Shown one piece after another: positions 27,161 to 36,986 of a stretch of 60,336 nucleotides of DNA. Numbering within the stretch: position 1 is the stretch's first letter; each line of letters starts with the position of its first letter. A program made the translations under genes and the position numbers. This DNA comes from an uncultured Prevotella sp. (GTDB lineage: Bacteria > Bacteroidota > Bacteroidia > Bacteroidales > Bacteroidaceae). The DNA lies in assembly GCA_900320905.1 (NCBI GenBank), contig ONTZ01000017.1, positions 1-60,336 on the forward strand, in the 5' to 3' direction. Under the pieces are notes generated by a model. It worked only from the letters and a program-made list of their open reading frames with translations. It made no database searches and was not told the origin of the DNA.

Positions 27161-27824
27161 AAAAAAAGCGTACCAGGTTCGTCGTCGTTCCCAAGAGCAT
27201 AATAAGCGAACCGAGAATCACCGCCCCACCAATCACCTGATTGATAATCTTGATGCCATTTGTATCGAACTTAGTCCGTATCTTATCCACCAGCCACGTC
27301 AGGCCCCACCACCACAGCAGTGCACCACCCACAATACTGGCAAAGCCCACCAACATCTCAAACGGATGGTTAGGCAACACAAAGGCAAACTGGGCATACA
27401 TGGCCAAGAACAGGAAGATGATCAGCGGGTTGGAAAAGGTCACGAGGAAAGCCGTCCAGGCATTATACCATAGCGAGCCCTTCTGTTGCCCAGACAGGTG
27501 CATCTTCTTCGTCGGGTCTGTCCGATAGGTATAAAGTCCGAAAAAGAGTAGCATCACACTACCAGCGATCTGCAAGTAGAACCTGTTCTGGTCATTATTT
27601 ATCAGATCCATCACGAACGACATACCATAACCCGCAATGGCCGCATAAATGATGTCGCTGACCGCAGCCCCGACACCCGTAGCCAAGCCATACCAGCGCC
27701 CCTTGTTCAGCGTGCGCTGCACACAAAGGATACCCACTGGTCCCATCGGAGCACTGGCTATCACCCCAATCATCATCCCCTTGAAGATGAAATCCAATAT
27801 ATTTATAGGTACGTGAAACGGCAT
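27159..27824 (-). CDS. LysE family transporter
   Basis: The 221-residue inner-membrane protein has about six hydrophobic segments. The LysE/RhtB start is seen as FKGMMIGVIASAPMGPVGILC (about residues 13-33, with the Pro-rich PMGPVG helix), followed by GVGAAVSDIIYAAIAGYG and FLVTFSNPLIIFLFLAMY. The family exports amino acids or related small molecules; the substrate is not clear. It lies 13 bp downstream of the SpoIIE phosphatase gene. The TAG stop merges with a dispersed repeat. Confidence 0.88.
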   Translation of the reverse strand: MPFHVPINILDFIFKGMMIGVIASAPMGPVGILCVQRTLNKGRWYGLATGVGAAVSDIIYAAIAGYGMSFVMDLINNDQNRFYLQIAGSVMLLFFGLYTYRTDPTKKMHLSGQQKGSLWYNAWTAFLVTFSNPLIIFLFLAMYAQFAFVLPNHPFEMLVGFASIVGGALLWWWGLTWLVDKIRTKFDTNGIKIINQVIGGAVILGSLIMLLGTTTNLVRFF

Positions 27825-27837
27825 ATTCTCTTCGCTT

Positions 27838-29907
27838 TTAGTTTACCCTGAGACACATAATTGTCATGTCGTCGTTAGGCTCTGCTCCCTGACGGTGCTC
27901 CTCAACGGCCACCCTCAGTGCTTCCACCACATTCTTGGCTTTGGCATCCCCCATTGTCTTGAGGAGTTCCAACAGTCTATCGTCGCCGAACTGCTCCTGA
28001 CTCCGATTCTCTGCCTCGTTCAATCCGTCGGTATAGACCACGAGGAGCCTGCCCCGGATATCATCCATCCGCTCACCGTCAAACTCCAAGTCAGGCCAGA
28101 GACCGATGGGGGCATTCGCCAGAATATCGATGAAGCCGCCTCCAGAGGCATCACCCATGAATGGCGGGTTATGACCTGCATTACAATAGTCCATACAACC
28201 AGCCTTCAAATCAATACGGCCAATGAACATCGTGACGAACATACCCTGCTCATTGTCTTCCGAAAGCGCGCTGTTCAGCCGGGTGGCGATCTCCGCAGGC
28301 ATCATGTGCTGGGTGGCCAACGTACGGAACAGTCGGGTGGCCTGTGCCATGAAAAGCGAGGCAGGCACGCCCTTTCCACTCACATCGCCCAGACAGAAAT
28401 AGAGTTCATCACCCATCAACAGATAACCATAGAGGTCACCGCCAACCTCCTTCGCAGGCTCTATTAAGGCATAGATGTCAAGGCCCTCACGGTCTGGGAA
28501 GATGTTTGGCACCATCGACATCTGTATGTCACGGGCAATACGCAACTCACTCTCAATACGCTCCTTATGGGCCGTGGCCTCTTCCAGTTGGTCGTAGGCA
28601 ATCTGCAACTTCTCGTGGGCAGCCGTCAGGCGCTGGGTGGTACTGCGCCTGTGAAGCGTATAGATAATGAAGAACACGATGATCAGGACCAAGGCAACAC
28701 CCGTTGCCAACAGCCGCTGACGCGAGAGTTTGGCTTGCTGCTTGGATATCTCTGCCTCCTTTCCCTGCGTGTCGTAGATGGTAGCCAACTCTGCGGTGGC
28801 ACTATTCTTCTGATCCGTGATGGCGCCATCGAGCAGAGAGAGGATACGCTCTCCCATCGCCCGTGCAGAATCCCTGCGACCGGCTTCAGCATTGGCCCTG
28901 TACTTGGGCAACAGATAGAGTTGGATGTTATCTATCGAGGGCTCCATGCCCCAGTGAGCCATCGTCTCGTCCAGATAACGATAATTATCGGCAGCCTCTG
29001 CATAGCGCTGTGCAGCAACCAGATATTCGTTGGCATTGATATGGCCAGCACCCGTCTTCGAATAGTTAGTCTTCTTGAATGCCTCATAGGCCTTGATGGC
29101 CTCTTCGGGCTTGTTCAGTCCCTGCATGGCCACTGCCCGCATGATCTCGATACGCCCCTGATATTCGTCGAAGTATTCCACGCGTGCATCGGGCCTCTGA
29201 CGGTATTTGTTCAACAGCATCTCCGTACGGTCAATCCAGTAGATCGACTCAGCATAGCGACGGGTGTTGATATAGGCCATACTCGTATAGACCGTGCCAA
29301 GCACAGCCTCCTGGAAGCCACGGCTCGTACTGTCCGACTGCCATCTGTTGGCATAATGGCCACGAGCCCGGAGGAAACTCTCATTGGCCTCCTTTTCCTG
29401 ACCAAGGCTCAACTGGCAACAGCCGATATTGTTCAGCAGGATGGCATAGTCGATATCTGAGCCGACCCCCGACTCCTCCATCTTCTTCACGGCAGGGATG
29501 GCCACCCTAAGCGAGCCCTCGTAGTCGCCCTTCACCAGCAGCAGTTCCGAGAGCCGACGGGCACATTTGTTATAACTCAACTGATCTTCGTCATTCTGCA
29601 CCTTACACTCGAGGGCCTTCCGATAATACATCTCTGACAAACGGTATTGCCCCTGATGATAGTAAGACACGCCGCGCCAACGGTAGGCATTCAGCGGCGA
29701 GATGTCGCCCGCCACCTCGAAACTATCGACCAGCACTCTCATACGGTCATAGTCCTTGACCACACCGATATCAAACAGCACGCTGTCGGCCCTGCTGGCT
29801 TTCAGCGGCTGCCTCCGTCTGGTCACACCATCGCAAGCGACAATGGCCACGACAAAAGCGACAAATAATATAGCAAATATATGCCTTGATAGCCTTCGCA
29901 TATACAT
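27838..29907 (-). CDS. TPR-containing SpoIIE/PP2C-type protein phosphatase
   Basis: The 689-residue membrane protein has an N-terminal lipoprotein-like signal (VAIVAC near residue 25) and a periplasmic region of TPR-like helices (GVSYYHQGQYRLSEMYYRKA, then NNIGCCQLSLGQEKEANESF). A membrane helix follows at about 400-422 (LATGVALVLIIVFFIIYTLH), then a coiled coil and a cytoplasmic SpoIIE phosphatase domain (about 455-689). Metal-binding Asp motifs VGGDLYGY, GDVSGKGVP, VVYTDGLNEAEN and NDDMTI are all present. It probably converts an envelope signal into dephosphorylation of an anti-sigma or anti-anti-sigma partner; no such partner is adjacent. Its promoter has a TATCTTTG box at 29927. Confidence 0.92.
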   Translation of the reverse strand: MYMRRLSRHIFAILFVAFVVAIVACDGVTRRRQPLKASRADSVLFDIGVVKDYDRMRVLVDSFEVAGDISPLNAYRWRGVSYYHQGQYRLSEMYYRKALECKVQNDEDQLSYNKCARRLSELLLVKGDYEGSLRVAIPAVKKMEESGVGSDIDYAILLNNIGCCQLSLGQEKEANESFLRARGHYANRWQSDSTSRGFQEAVLGTVYTSMAYINTRRYAESIYWIDRTEMLLNKYRQRPDARVEYFDEYQGRIEIMRAVAMQGLNKPEEAIKAYEAFKKTNYSKTGAGHINANEYLVAAQRYAEAADNYRYLDETMAHWGMEPSIDNIQLYLLPKYRANAEAGRRDSARAMGERILSLLDGAITDQKNSATAELATIYDTQGKEAEISKQQAKLSRQRLLATGVALVLIIVFFIIYTLHRRSTTQRLTAAHEKLQIAYDQLEEATAHKERIESELRIARDIQMSMVPNIFPDREGLDIYALIEPAKEVGGDLYGYLLMGDELYFCLGDVSGKGVPASLFMAQATRLFRTLATQHMMPAEIATRLNSALSEDNEQGMFVTMFIGRIDLKAGCMDYCNAGHNPPFMGDASGGGFIDILANAPIGLWPDLEFDGERMDDIRGRLLVVYTDGLNEAENRSQEQFGDDRLLELLKTMGDAKAKNVVEALRVAVEEHRQGAEPNDDMTIMCLRVN

Positions 29908-29926
29908 TATTCTCTATTCGATGGTG

Positions 29927-29934
29927 CAAAGATA
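29927..29934 (-). promoter_or_regulatory. -7 box TATCTTTG upstream of the SpoIIE-type gene
   Basis: The box lies 20 bp before the start codon on the minus strand. No clear TTTG is found 19-21 bp further upstream. This spacer is shared with the divergent glucokinase promoter. Confidence 0.45.
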
Positions 29935-29999
29935 TAAAAAAATCCGAAAACGAATGGTTAATTTCCTTAAAAAATTGATTTAGTAAGCAAATTTTTAAT

Positions 30000-30007
30000 T
30001 ATCTTTG
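30000..30007 (+). promoter_or_regulatory. Glucokinase -7 box TATCTTTG
   Basis: TATCTTTG lies 40 bp before the glucokinase ATG. An ATTG at 29974-29977 is a possible -33 element with a slightly long spacer of 22 bp. Confidence 0.5.
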
Positions 30008-30046
30008 TCTCGCATTAGTGAATAATTAATTAAACCATCATAAAAT

Positions 30047-31036
30047 ATGAACGAACAAAATGCAGCAATCAAGCCGTATGTCATCGGCTTGGACTTAGGA
30101 GGAACGAACTCCGTATTCGGCATCGTGGATGCACGTGGTGACATCAAGGCGACAACCGCCATCAAGACGGGAGGCTATGAGAAAGTGGAAGACTATGTGG
30201 ATGCCTGTGTGGAGGCCCTGCAGGTCATCATCGACCAGGTGGGCGGCATCGAGAAGATCAAGGCGATGGGTATCGGTGCGCCGAATGCAAACTACTACAC
30301 AGGAACCATCGAGTTTGCCCCGAACCTGCCGTGGGCGCACGACGGTGTGGTGCCTCTGGCAAAACTGTTCAGCGAGCGCCTGAACAATATCCCCGTAGCG
30401 ATGACCAACGATGCTAACGCAGCCGCCATCGGCGAGATGGTCTACGGCGTGGCCCGCGGCATGAAGAACTTCATCGTCATCACCCTGGGTACAGGCGTGG
30501 GCTCAGGTATCGTGGTCAACGGGCAGTTGCTCTACGGTCACGACGGCTTTGCCGGCGAGTTAGGTCACGTCACGATGGTGCGCGGCGAAGGGGGCCGTCC
30601 CTGCGGCTGTGGCCGAAAGGGCTGTCTGGAAGCCTACTGCTCTGCCACGGGCGTGGCCCGCACGGCTCGCGAACTGCTGATGAAGACAGACCGTCCTTCA
30701 CTGCTGCGCGAGATGGATCCGGAGAAGATCACTTCCCTCGACGTATCCATCGCAGCCGGCAAGGGCGACGAACTGGCTAAGGAAATCTACGAGTTTACCG
30801 GCAAGATGCTTGGCGAGGCCTGTGCCGACTTCGCCGCTTTCAGCAGTCCGGAGGCATTCATCTTCTTCGGCGGCATGGTGAAGGCCGGCGAACTGATCAT
30901 GAAGCCTATCCGCGAGGCTTACGAGGCGCACGTGCTGAAAATCTTCAAGAACAAGGCGCAGTTCCTGGTGAGCGGTCTTGACGGTGCCAGCGCTGCGGTG
31001 CTCGGGGCTTCCGCCATCGGCTGGGAAATCCAGTAG
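30047..31036 (+). CDS. ROK family glucokinase
   Basis: The 329-residue sugar kinase carries the phosphate-binding GLDLGGTNSVFG motif near residue 14, the catalytic Asp in MTNDANAAAIGE, TLGTGVGSG, and the ROK zinc site made by GELGHV and CGCGRKGCLEAYCS. It phosphorylates glucose (or a related hexose) with ATP in the cytoplasm. The zinc motif and length fit the glucokinase branch rather than ROK repressors, as there is no DNA-binding domain. It is a single gene; the following intergenic region holds a minisatellite and a predicted small RNA on the other strand. Confidence 0.93.
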   Translation: MNEQNAAIKPYVIGLDLGGTNSVFGIVDARGDIKATTAIKTGGYEKVEDYVDACVEALQVIIDQVGGIEKIKAMGIGAPNANYYTGTIEFAPNLPWAHDGVVPLAKLFSERLNNIPVAMTNDANAAAIGEMVYGVARGMKNFIVITLGTGVGSGIVVNGQLLYGHDGFAGELGHVTMVRGEGGRPCGCGRKGCLEAYCSATGVARTARELLMKTDRPSLLREMDPEKITSLDVSIAAGKGDELAKEIYEFTGKMLGEACADFAAFSSPEAFIFFGGMVKAGELIMKPIREAYEAHVLKIFKNKAQFLVSGLDGASAAVLGASAIGWEIQ

Positions 31037-31062
31037 TCCCGTCCGGGAGGGTCGGCGGAGAT

Positions 31063-31137
31063 CCCGGAGAATATCCGGATGGCCCGGAGAGATTATCCGG
31101 ATGGCCCGGAGATTAGCCGGATGACCCGGAAAATCTG
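31063..31137. repeat. 20-22 bp tandem repeat after glucokinase
   Basis: Three units starting CCCGGAG and ending in CCGGATGG or CCGGATGA stand at 31063, 31083 and 31105, with periods of 20 and 22 bp. A fourth partial unit begins at 31125 and runs into an AATCTGTGGCTAG remnant of the dispersed repeat. The TCCGGA core is palindromic. Confidence 0.7.
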
Positions 31138-31142
31138 TGGCT

Positions 31143-31230
31143 AGAAAAAAATGAGGTTGGTGCAGGACGCTACCAACCTCAAACTATAATTGATAAGGTA
31201 AATCAGCAAATGGCTGATAAGAATCTTATC
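31143..31230 (-). ncRNA. Predicted stand-alone small RNA
   Basis: A minus-strand unit has a promoter (TTG at 31264-31266, 20 bp, TATATTTG at 31236-31243) and a predicted start near 31229. Its 5' part can fold as GATAAG/CTTATC and ATCAGC/GCTGAT stems (31192-31230). It closes with a perfect 9-bp hairpin GAGGTTGGT/ACCAACCTC (31153-31180), followed on this strand by seven T residues (31145-31151), an intrinsic terminator. The product would be about 85 nt, with no long ORF. It lies between the convergent glucokinase and divergent GH3 genes and belongs to neither as a leader. I do not recognise an Rfam family. On the plus strand the same bases contain a 12-codon ORF. Confidence 0.5.
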
Positions 31231-31235
31231 GGCGG

Positions 31236-31266
31236 CAAATATACGGTTTATTTACATCTTTTGCAA
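31236..31266 (-). promoter_or_regulatory. Promoter of the predicted small RNA
   Basis: On the minus strand TTG at 31264-31266 precedes TATATTTG (31236-31243) by 20 bp. No minus-strand gene lies immediately downstream except the predicted RNA, which ends at a terminator. Confidence 0.5.
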
Positions 31267-31327
31267 GTTTTTTGGCAAAAATCTGCAAAATAAGGGCAAA
31301 ATTTTATGGAAACACCGTATTTTTTGC

Positions 31328-31335
31328 TACCTTTG
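31328..31335 (+). promoter_or_regulatory. GH3 gene -7 box TACCTTTG
   Basis: TACCTTTGC matches the -7 consensus, 33 bp before the GH3 ATG. The -33 position carries only TTTA-like bases. Confidence 0.45.
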
Positions 31336-31368
31336 CGGAAGAATAACAGTCTTTAAAAACAATCAAGT

Positions 31369-33863
31369 ATGGAAAAGAGAAAATTATTAGTTATCCTGTT
31401 GACGGGCATCTGCGCCCTGACAGCGAGTGCACAGCAACTGCCTTATCAGAACCCCAACATGACAGCGAGTGCACAGCAACTACCCTATCAGAACCCCAAC
31501 CTGACAGCGAGCCAGCGCGCTGACGACCTGCTCAGCCGACTGACACTCGAAGAGAAAGTGAGCCTGATGATGGACACATCGCCCGCCATCGAGCGGCTCG
31601 GCATCCCGCAGTTCCAATGGTGGAACGAGGCGCTGCACGGCATCGGGCGCAACGGCTATGCCACCGTCTTCCCCATCACGATGGCGATGGCCGCCTCGTG
31701 GGACGACGCCCTGCTGCACAAAGTGTTTACTGCCGTGAGCGACGAGGCGCGGGTCAAGGCGCGTCAGGCCAAACAGTCGGGGAACATCAAGCGCTACCAG
31801 AGCCTGTCGTTCTGGACGCCAAACATCAACATCTTCCGCGACCCGCGCTGGGGGCGCGGACAGGAGACCTACGGCGAAGACCCCTACCTCACCTCGAAGA
31901 TGGGCCTGGCCGTGGTGCGCGGACTGCAAGGAATGACGTACGAGGGCGAGTGGCTCGCGGGGCCGACAGGCAATCCTAGGAACGCCTATGGTTCACCTAG
32001 GACAGCCTATAAGAAACTACTGGCCTGCGCCAAGCATTACGCGGTGCACAGCGGCCCGGAGTGGAACCGCCACACCTTCGACGTGGAGAGCCTGCCCGAG
32101 CGCGACCTCTGGGAGACCTACCTGCCCGCCTTCAAGGCGACAGTCCTGAGGCATCGGCTCAGGCGGTGCTCGCCGGTACCGACGTGGAGTGCGGCTCGGA
32201 ATACAGGCATCTGCCGGAGGCCGTGCGCCGCGGCGACATCAAGGAGACCGACCTCGACAAGAGCCTGCGCCGACTGCTCATCGCCCGCTTCGAACTGGGC
32301 GACTTCGACCCTGACGAGATGAATCCCTGGACGAAGATTCCCGAGAGCGTCGTCGCCTCGAAGGAGCACAAACAACTCGCGCTCGACATGGCGCGCAAGA
32401 GCATAGTGCTGCTGAAAAACAACGGCGTGCTACCGCTGAAACCGACAAATAGCAAACCGACAAACAGCCAAATCGTGGTGATGGGGCCCAACGCCAACGA
32501 CTCCGTGATGATGTGGGGCAACTACAGCGGCTATCCCACGAAGACCATCACCGCCCTCGAAGGCATCCGACAGATAACGCCCGCCAGATACGTCCTCGGC
32601 TGCGGACTGACGCGAAACGAGCAGATTGAGAGCCAGTTCGCTAATATACGCGACCCGCAGGGCCGACAGGGCCTGCGCATTACCTACTGGAACAACACGG
32701 AGCAGGAGGGCGAGCCCGTGACCACGGTGAATGCCAGGCAGGCGCTGAAACTGAGCAACGGCGGCAACACCGTGTTCGCCCCGGGCGTGAGCCTCGAGAA
32801 CTTCTCCGCCCGCATGGAGGGCACGCTCACGCCGCAGAAAGACGAGACCCTGATCTTCACCATCAGCGGCGATGACCGCCTGCGCCTGCTCGTGAACGGC
32901 GACACGCTGGTGAACTACTGGACCGCCCGCCAGCGCATACAGGTGGGCCGCCACGAGATGCAGGTAAAGGCCGGAAAGGCCTACCATATAAAGATAGAAT
33001 ACGTGCAGGAGTCGGGCTTCGCCTCGCTGGCCTTCGACGTGCAGCGGAAGATAGCGCCGACGAACGAGGAACTGCTGGCCGAGGTGGGCGCGGCAGAGAC
33101 CGTCGTCTTCATCGGCGGCATCTCGCCCAGCCTCGAAGGCGAGGAGATGCGCGTCAGCGAGCCGGGCTTCCGCGGTGGCGACCGCGAGAGCATCGAACTG
33201 CCGCAGGCGCAGCGCGACGTGCTGAGGATGCTCCACAAGGCCGGCAAGAGGGTGGTGTTCGTCAACTGCTCCGGCTCTGCCATCGCCCTCACGCCCGAAC
33301 TGGAGTCGTGCGACGCCATCCTGCAGTGGTGGTACGGCGGCGAGCAGGGCGGCACGGCCCTGGCCGAGGTGCTCTTCGGCAAGCGGAGCCCCAGCGGCAA
33401 ACTGCCCGTCACCTTCTACCGTAGCACCGCCGACCTGCCCGACTTCCTGGACTACTCGATGAAGAACCGCACCTACCGCTACTTCACCGGCGAGCCCCTC
33501 TTCCCCTTCGGCTACGGCCTGAGTTACACCACCTTCCAGATAGGCAAGCCCGCCTATAATAATAATAAGGTACGGGTGAGCGTGAAGAATACGGGAAAGA
33601 CGGAGGGCACGGAGACCGTGCAGGTGTATATCCGCAACACCGCCGACAGCGAGGGGCCGCGAAAGACGCTCCGCGCCTACAGGCAGGTGACGCTCAAGCC
33701 CGGCGAGGCCAGGACGCTCAGCATCGACCTGCCCCGAAGCAGTTTCGAGGGCTGGGATGCGCAGACGAACACGATGCGCGTGGTGCCGGGCCGCTACGAA
33801 CTGATGGTGGGCAACAGCAGTGCCGACGGCGACCAGCAGACGATCTCCGTCAATATCCGATAG
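31369..33863 (+). pseudogene. GH3 glycosidase with PA14 domain, broken by internal deletion
   Basis: Two overlapping frames together make a GH3 enzyme. The first (from 31369) has a signal peptide, LGIPQFQWWNEALHGIGRNG, NIFRDPRWGRGQETYGEDPY and CAKHYAVHSGPEWNRH, up to YLPAFKA near 32136. The second resumes as SPEASAQAVLAGTDVECG and continues through the alpha/beta sandwich (LKNNGVLPL, LEGEEMRV with the likely acid/base Glu), a PA14 domain (about 32670-33040) and a C-terminal Fn3-like domain. About 60 residues are missing at the junction (32130-32160), including the segment with the catalytic nucleophile Asp (the SDC loop), and the frame shifts. Layout suggests a beta-xylosidase or beta-glucosidase. 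Three tandem duplications also lie in the gene (42, 21 and 15 bp). Confidence 0.8.
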
Positions 33864-33881
33864 GGTTAAACCTTCGGATAT

Positions 33882-36800
33882 TTACAAAGGCTCGGCGCGG
33901 CGCTTCTTAAAGACCCGCTCCTCGATGGTCTGGAAGATGACAAAGAGGCAGGGCACGATAAACAGCAGGGCTACGGTGCCGATGAGCATACCGCCGATGG
34001 CACCCACGCCCAGCGAGCGGTTGCCGTTGGCTCCTACGCCTGTGGCCAAAGCCAAAGGCAATAGTCCGAACACCATGGTGAGCGATGTCATCAAAATGGG
34101 GCGCAAACGCACGGCAGCGGCATCGAGGGCTGCTGCCACGATGCCCATGCCCTGACGGCGGCGTGCGGAAGCATACTCCGTCAACAGGATGGCCGTCTTA
34201 GAAAGCAGGCCAATCAGCATGATCAGTCCTGTCTGCATGTAGATATTGTTCTCCAGTCCCCACAGATGCGCAAAGATAAACGAGCCCGCCAGTCCGAAGG
34301 GCACGCTCAGGATGACGGCGAGGGGGATGAACAAACTCTCGTAGAGGGCGCAGAGTATCAGGTAGATGAAGATGATGCAGATGACGAATACCAGAGCCGT
34401 CGTGTTCTGCGACGAAGCCTCCTCGCGCGTCATGCCGCCGAACTCATAGCCGTAGCCCTCGGGCAGTTGCTCGGCAGCCGTCTCGCGGATGGCCTGAATC
34501 ATCTGACCGCTGCTGTAGCCGTCGGCTGCCGTGCCGCTCACGAGGATGGAGGGGAAGAGGTTGAAGCGCGAGAGCGTCTCGCTGCCATAGATGCGTGTCA
34601 GCGTGATGTACTGGCCGATGGGTGACATCTCGCCCGATGCGGTGCGCACGAAGATATTGTTGAGCGACTCTGTGTCAAGACGGTACTCCGGCGAGGCCTG
34701 CACCATCACGCGGTAGAGTTTGGTGAAGCGCACGAAATTGGAGGCATACGAACCGCCGATATAACCGCTGAGGGCTTGCAGCACCTCAGTAGGCGACACG
34801 CCGCGCCGCTTGCACAGGGCGGCATCCACCTCAATGCGATACTGCGGATACTTCAGTGAGAAGTTGGTGAAGGCACGGCTGATCTCCGGGCGTTCGTTCA
34901 GCGCGGCGATGAGTCGGTTGGTCTGCGCCAGCAGATCGTTGATGGTTCCGCCGTGCTTGTCCTGGATGTGGAGTTCGAAGCCATTCAGTCGGCCAAAGCC
35001 AGGCAACATATTCTGCGTGTTCACCTGTATCTTCGCGTTGGCGATATCGGCAGTGCGACGATAGATTTCGTCCACGACACTCTGCACGTCATCGCCCTTG
35101 CCCTTGCGCTCGCCCCACTTTTTCAGTTTCAGGGTGAAGTTGCCGTTCGACGACGACTGCTCGAAGTTGTTCGAGTTGCCGGCGATGAGCGAATAGATGC
35201 GCAACTGCGGCAGGTCCTTTATACGCTCCTCCACCTCTTTTAATATATGGTAGGTCTGTTGGAGACTGCTGCCCGGTGAGGCCTGCACGTTGATGAAGAC
35301 CGTACCCATATCCTCGTTAGGCACGAGACCGGTCTTCGTGGTGTGCATCATCCAACCGAGCCCCGCAATAGCCACCAGAACGAGCACCACCGCTACCCAA
35401 CGCCGCGGGATGAAGCCTGCCACCGATTTCTTATATCGCCCGACCAAGGCGGTGAAACCGGCATTGAACCGACGGAAGCCCTTGACTCCGTTTTGCTTCT
35501 TCATGATCAGTGCACAGAGTGCCGGCGAGAGAGTGAGCGCATTGAAAAGCGAGATAGCCACAGCGATAGCCATCGTCAGTCCGAACTGCGTATAAAACGT
35601 TCCCGTGACGCCGTTGACAAAACACACCGGCACGAACACCGCCATGAAAACGAGCGTCGTCGTAACCAGTGCCGAGGTGATGCCATGCATGGCCTCAACC
35701 GTCGCAGTATAAGTTCGCTGTCCCCCCTCATCGAGTTTCGCCTGCACCGCCTCCACCACCACGATGGCATCATCCACCACCGTACCGATGACGAGCACCA
35801 GGGCGAAGAGCGTCAACATGTTCAGCGAGAAGCCGATGGCGTAGATGACAGCCAGTGTGGCAATCAGCGACACGATGATGGCAACGGCAGGGATGATCGT
35901 GGCCCGCCAACTCTGCAAAAAGACAAACACCACGAAGATCACCAGCAACAGGGCTTCGAGAAGCGTCTTCAAGACGCTGGTTATCGACGCATCGAGGAAG
36001 TCCTTCTTCGACTCGATATCCTCGATGACGATGCCTGGCGGCAACGAATGTCGTATCTCCTCCACCTCGCGGTCTATCTGTTTGATAATCTCGTTGGCAT
36101 TCGACCCCGCCACCTGATTGATGGAGATGTTCACGCCCGGACTGCCGTTGGTCTCACCGATGATATTGTAGTTCTGCGAACCGAGTTCCACACGGGCGAT
36201 GTCGCCGATGCGCAGCACGTCGCCGTCGGGCAGCGAGCGGACAACGAGATTCTCGTAATCCTTCTCCTCTTCGTAGCGGCCCCGGTATTTGAGCACATAC
36301 TGGAAAGTGTTTGCACTCTCGGCTCCGAGGGTACCCGTTGCCACCTCCACATTCTGTTCGTCGAGTACACGGGTGATGTCACTGGGCACCAATCCATAGC
36401 GTGCCATCTTCAGCGGGTCGAGCCAGATACGCATCGAGTAGTCGGCGCCCATCACGTTCACCTCACCCACACCGGGAATACGGCTCAGGCGCGGCTCGAT
36501 ATTGATCTTTGTATAATTAGCCAGGAACGAACGGTCGAAGGTGCTGTCAGGACTGTAGACGGACAGTTGCTTGATGTTCGACGTCTGGCGCTTGCGCACG
36601 GTGAGACCACTCTTCACCACATCGCTCGGCAGACGCCCCTGCACAGCGGCGGCACGGTTCTGCACATTCACCATCGCCATGTCGGGGTCGGTACCCTGAC
36701 GGAAGAAGATGCCGATGGAGCCTGTCCCGTTATTCGAAGCCGACGAGGTCATATACATCATCCCTTCCACGCCATTGATGGCTTCCTCCAACGGTACCAC

Positions 36801-36986
36801 GACACTCTTCTGCACCGTCTCGGCATTGGCACCCGTATAACTGGCCATGATACGGACGGTGGGTGGTGCAATCTCCGGGAACTGCTCCAGGGCGAGGCGA
36901 CTCAGTCCGATGATACCCACCAGCACCATCAGCACGGAGATCACGCCAGCCAGGATCGGCCTGTCTATAAAAGTCTTGACGTTCAT
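33882..36986 (-). CDS. RND efflux pump, second system
   Basis: The 1034-residue AcrB-type inner-membrane pump begins MNVKTFIDRPILAGVISVLM and has QFPEIAPPTVRI, the proton-relay GTVVDDAIVVVEAV motif and the C-terminal MLIGLLSKTAILLTEYASAR helix. It overlaps its adaptor gene by an ATGA, so translation is coupled. No outer-membrane channel gene follows; it faces the GH3 gene end-to-end across an 18-bp gap. It probably shares a TolC-type channel encoded elsewhere. Sequence differs clearly from the pump at 17145-20303, so they are not a recent duplication. Confidence 0.94.
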   Translation of the reverse strand: MNVKTFIDRPILAGVISVLMVLVGIIGLSRLALEQFPEIAPPTVRIMASYTGANAETVQKSVVVPLEEAINGVEGMMYMTSSASNNGTGSIGIFFRQGTDPDMAMVNVQNRAAAVQGRLPSDVVKSGLTVRKRQTSNIKQLSVYSPDSTFDRSFLANYTKINIEPRLSRIPGVGEVNVMGADYSMRIWLDPLKMARYGLVPSDITRVLDEQNVEVATGTLGAESANTFQYVLKYRGRYEEEKDYENLVVRSLPDGDVLRIGDIARVELGSQNYNIIGETNGSPGVNISINQVAGSNANEIIKQIDREVEEIRHSLPPGIVIEDIESKKDFLDASITSVLKTLLEALLLVIFVVFVFLQSWRATIIPAVAIIVSLIATLAVIYAIGFSLNMLTLFALVLVIGTVVDDAIVVVEAVQAKLDEGGQRTYTATVEAMHGITSALVTTTLVFMAVFVPVCFVNGVTGTFYTQFGLTMAIAVAISLFNALTLSPALCALIMKKQNGVKGFRRFNAGFTALVGRYKKSVAGFIPRRWVAVVLVLVAIAGLGWMMHTTKTGLVPNEDMGTVFINVQASPGSSLQQTYHILKEVEERIKDLPQLRIYSLIAGNSNNFEQSSSNGNFTLKLKKWGERKGKGDDVQSVVDEIYRRTADIANAKIQVNTQNMLPGFGRLNGFELHIQDKHGGTINDLLAQTNRLIAALNERPEISRAFTNFSLKYPQYRIEVDAALCKRRGVSPTEVLQALSGYIGGSYASNFVRFTKLYRVMVQASPEYRLDTESLNNIFVRTASGEMSPIGQYITLTRIYGSETLSRFNLFPSILVSGTAADGYSSGQMIQAIRETAAEQLPEGYGYEFGGMTREEASSQNTTALVFVICIIFIYLILCALYESLFIPLAVILSVPFGLAGSFIFAHLWGLENNIYMQTGLIMLIGLLSKTAILLTEYASARRRQGMGIVAAALDAAAVRLRPILMTSLTMVFGLLPLALATGVGANGNRSLGVGAIGGMLIGTVALLFIVPCLFVIFQTIEERVFKKRRAEPL

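Noticed and set aside
31151-31189. 12-codon plus-strand ORF (MRLVQDATNLKL) as a leader peptide for GH3
   Set aside because: It coincides with the terminator stem of the predicted minus-strand RNA and lies upstream of the GH3 promoter box, so it is probably chance.
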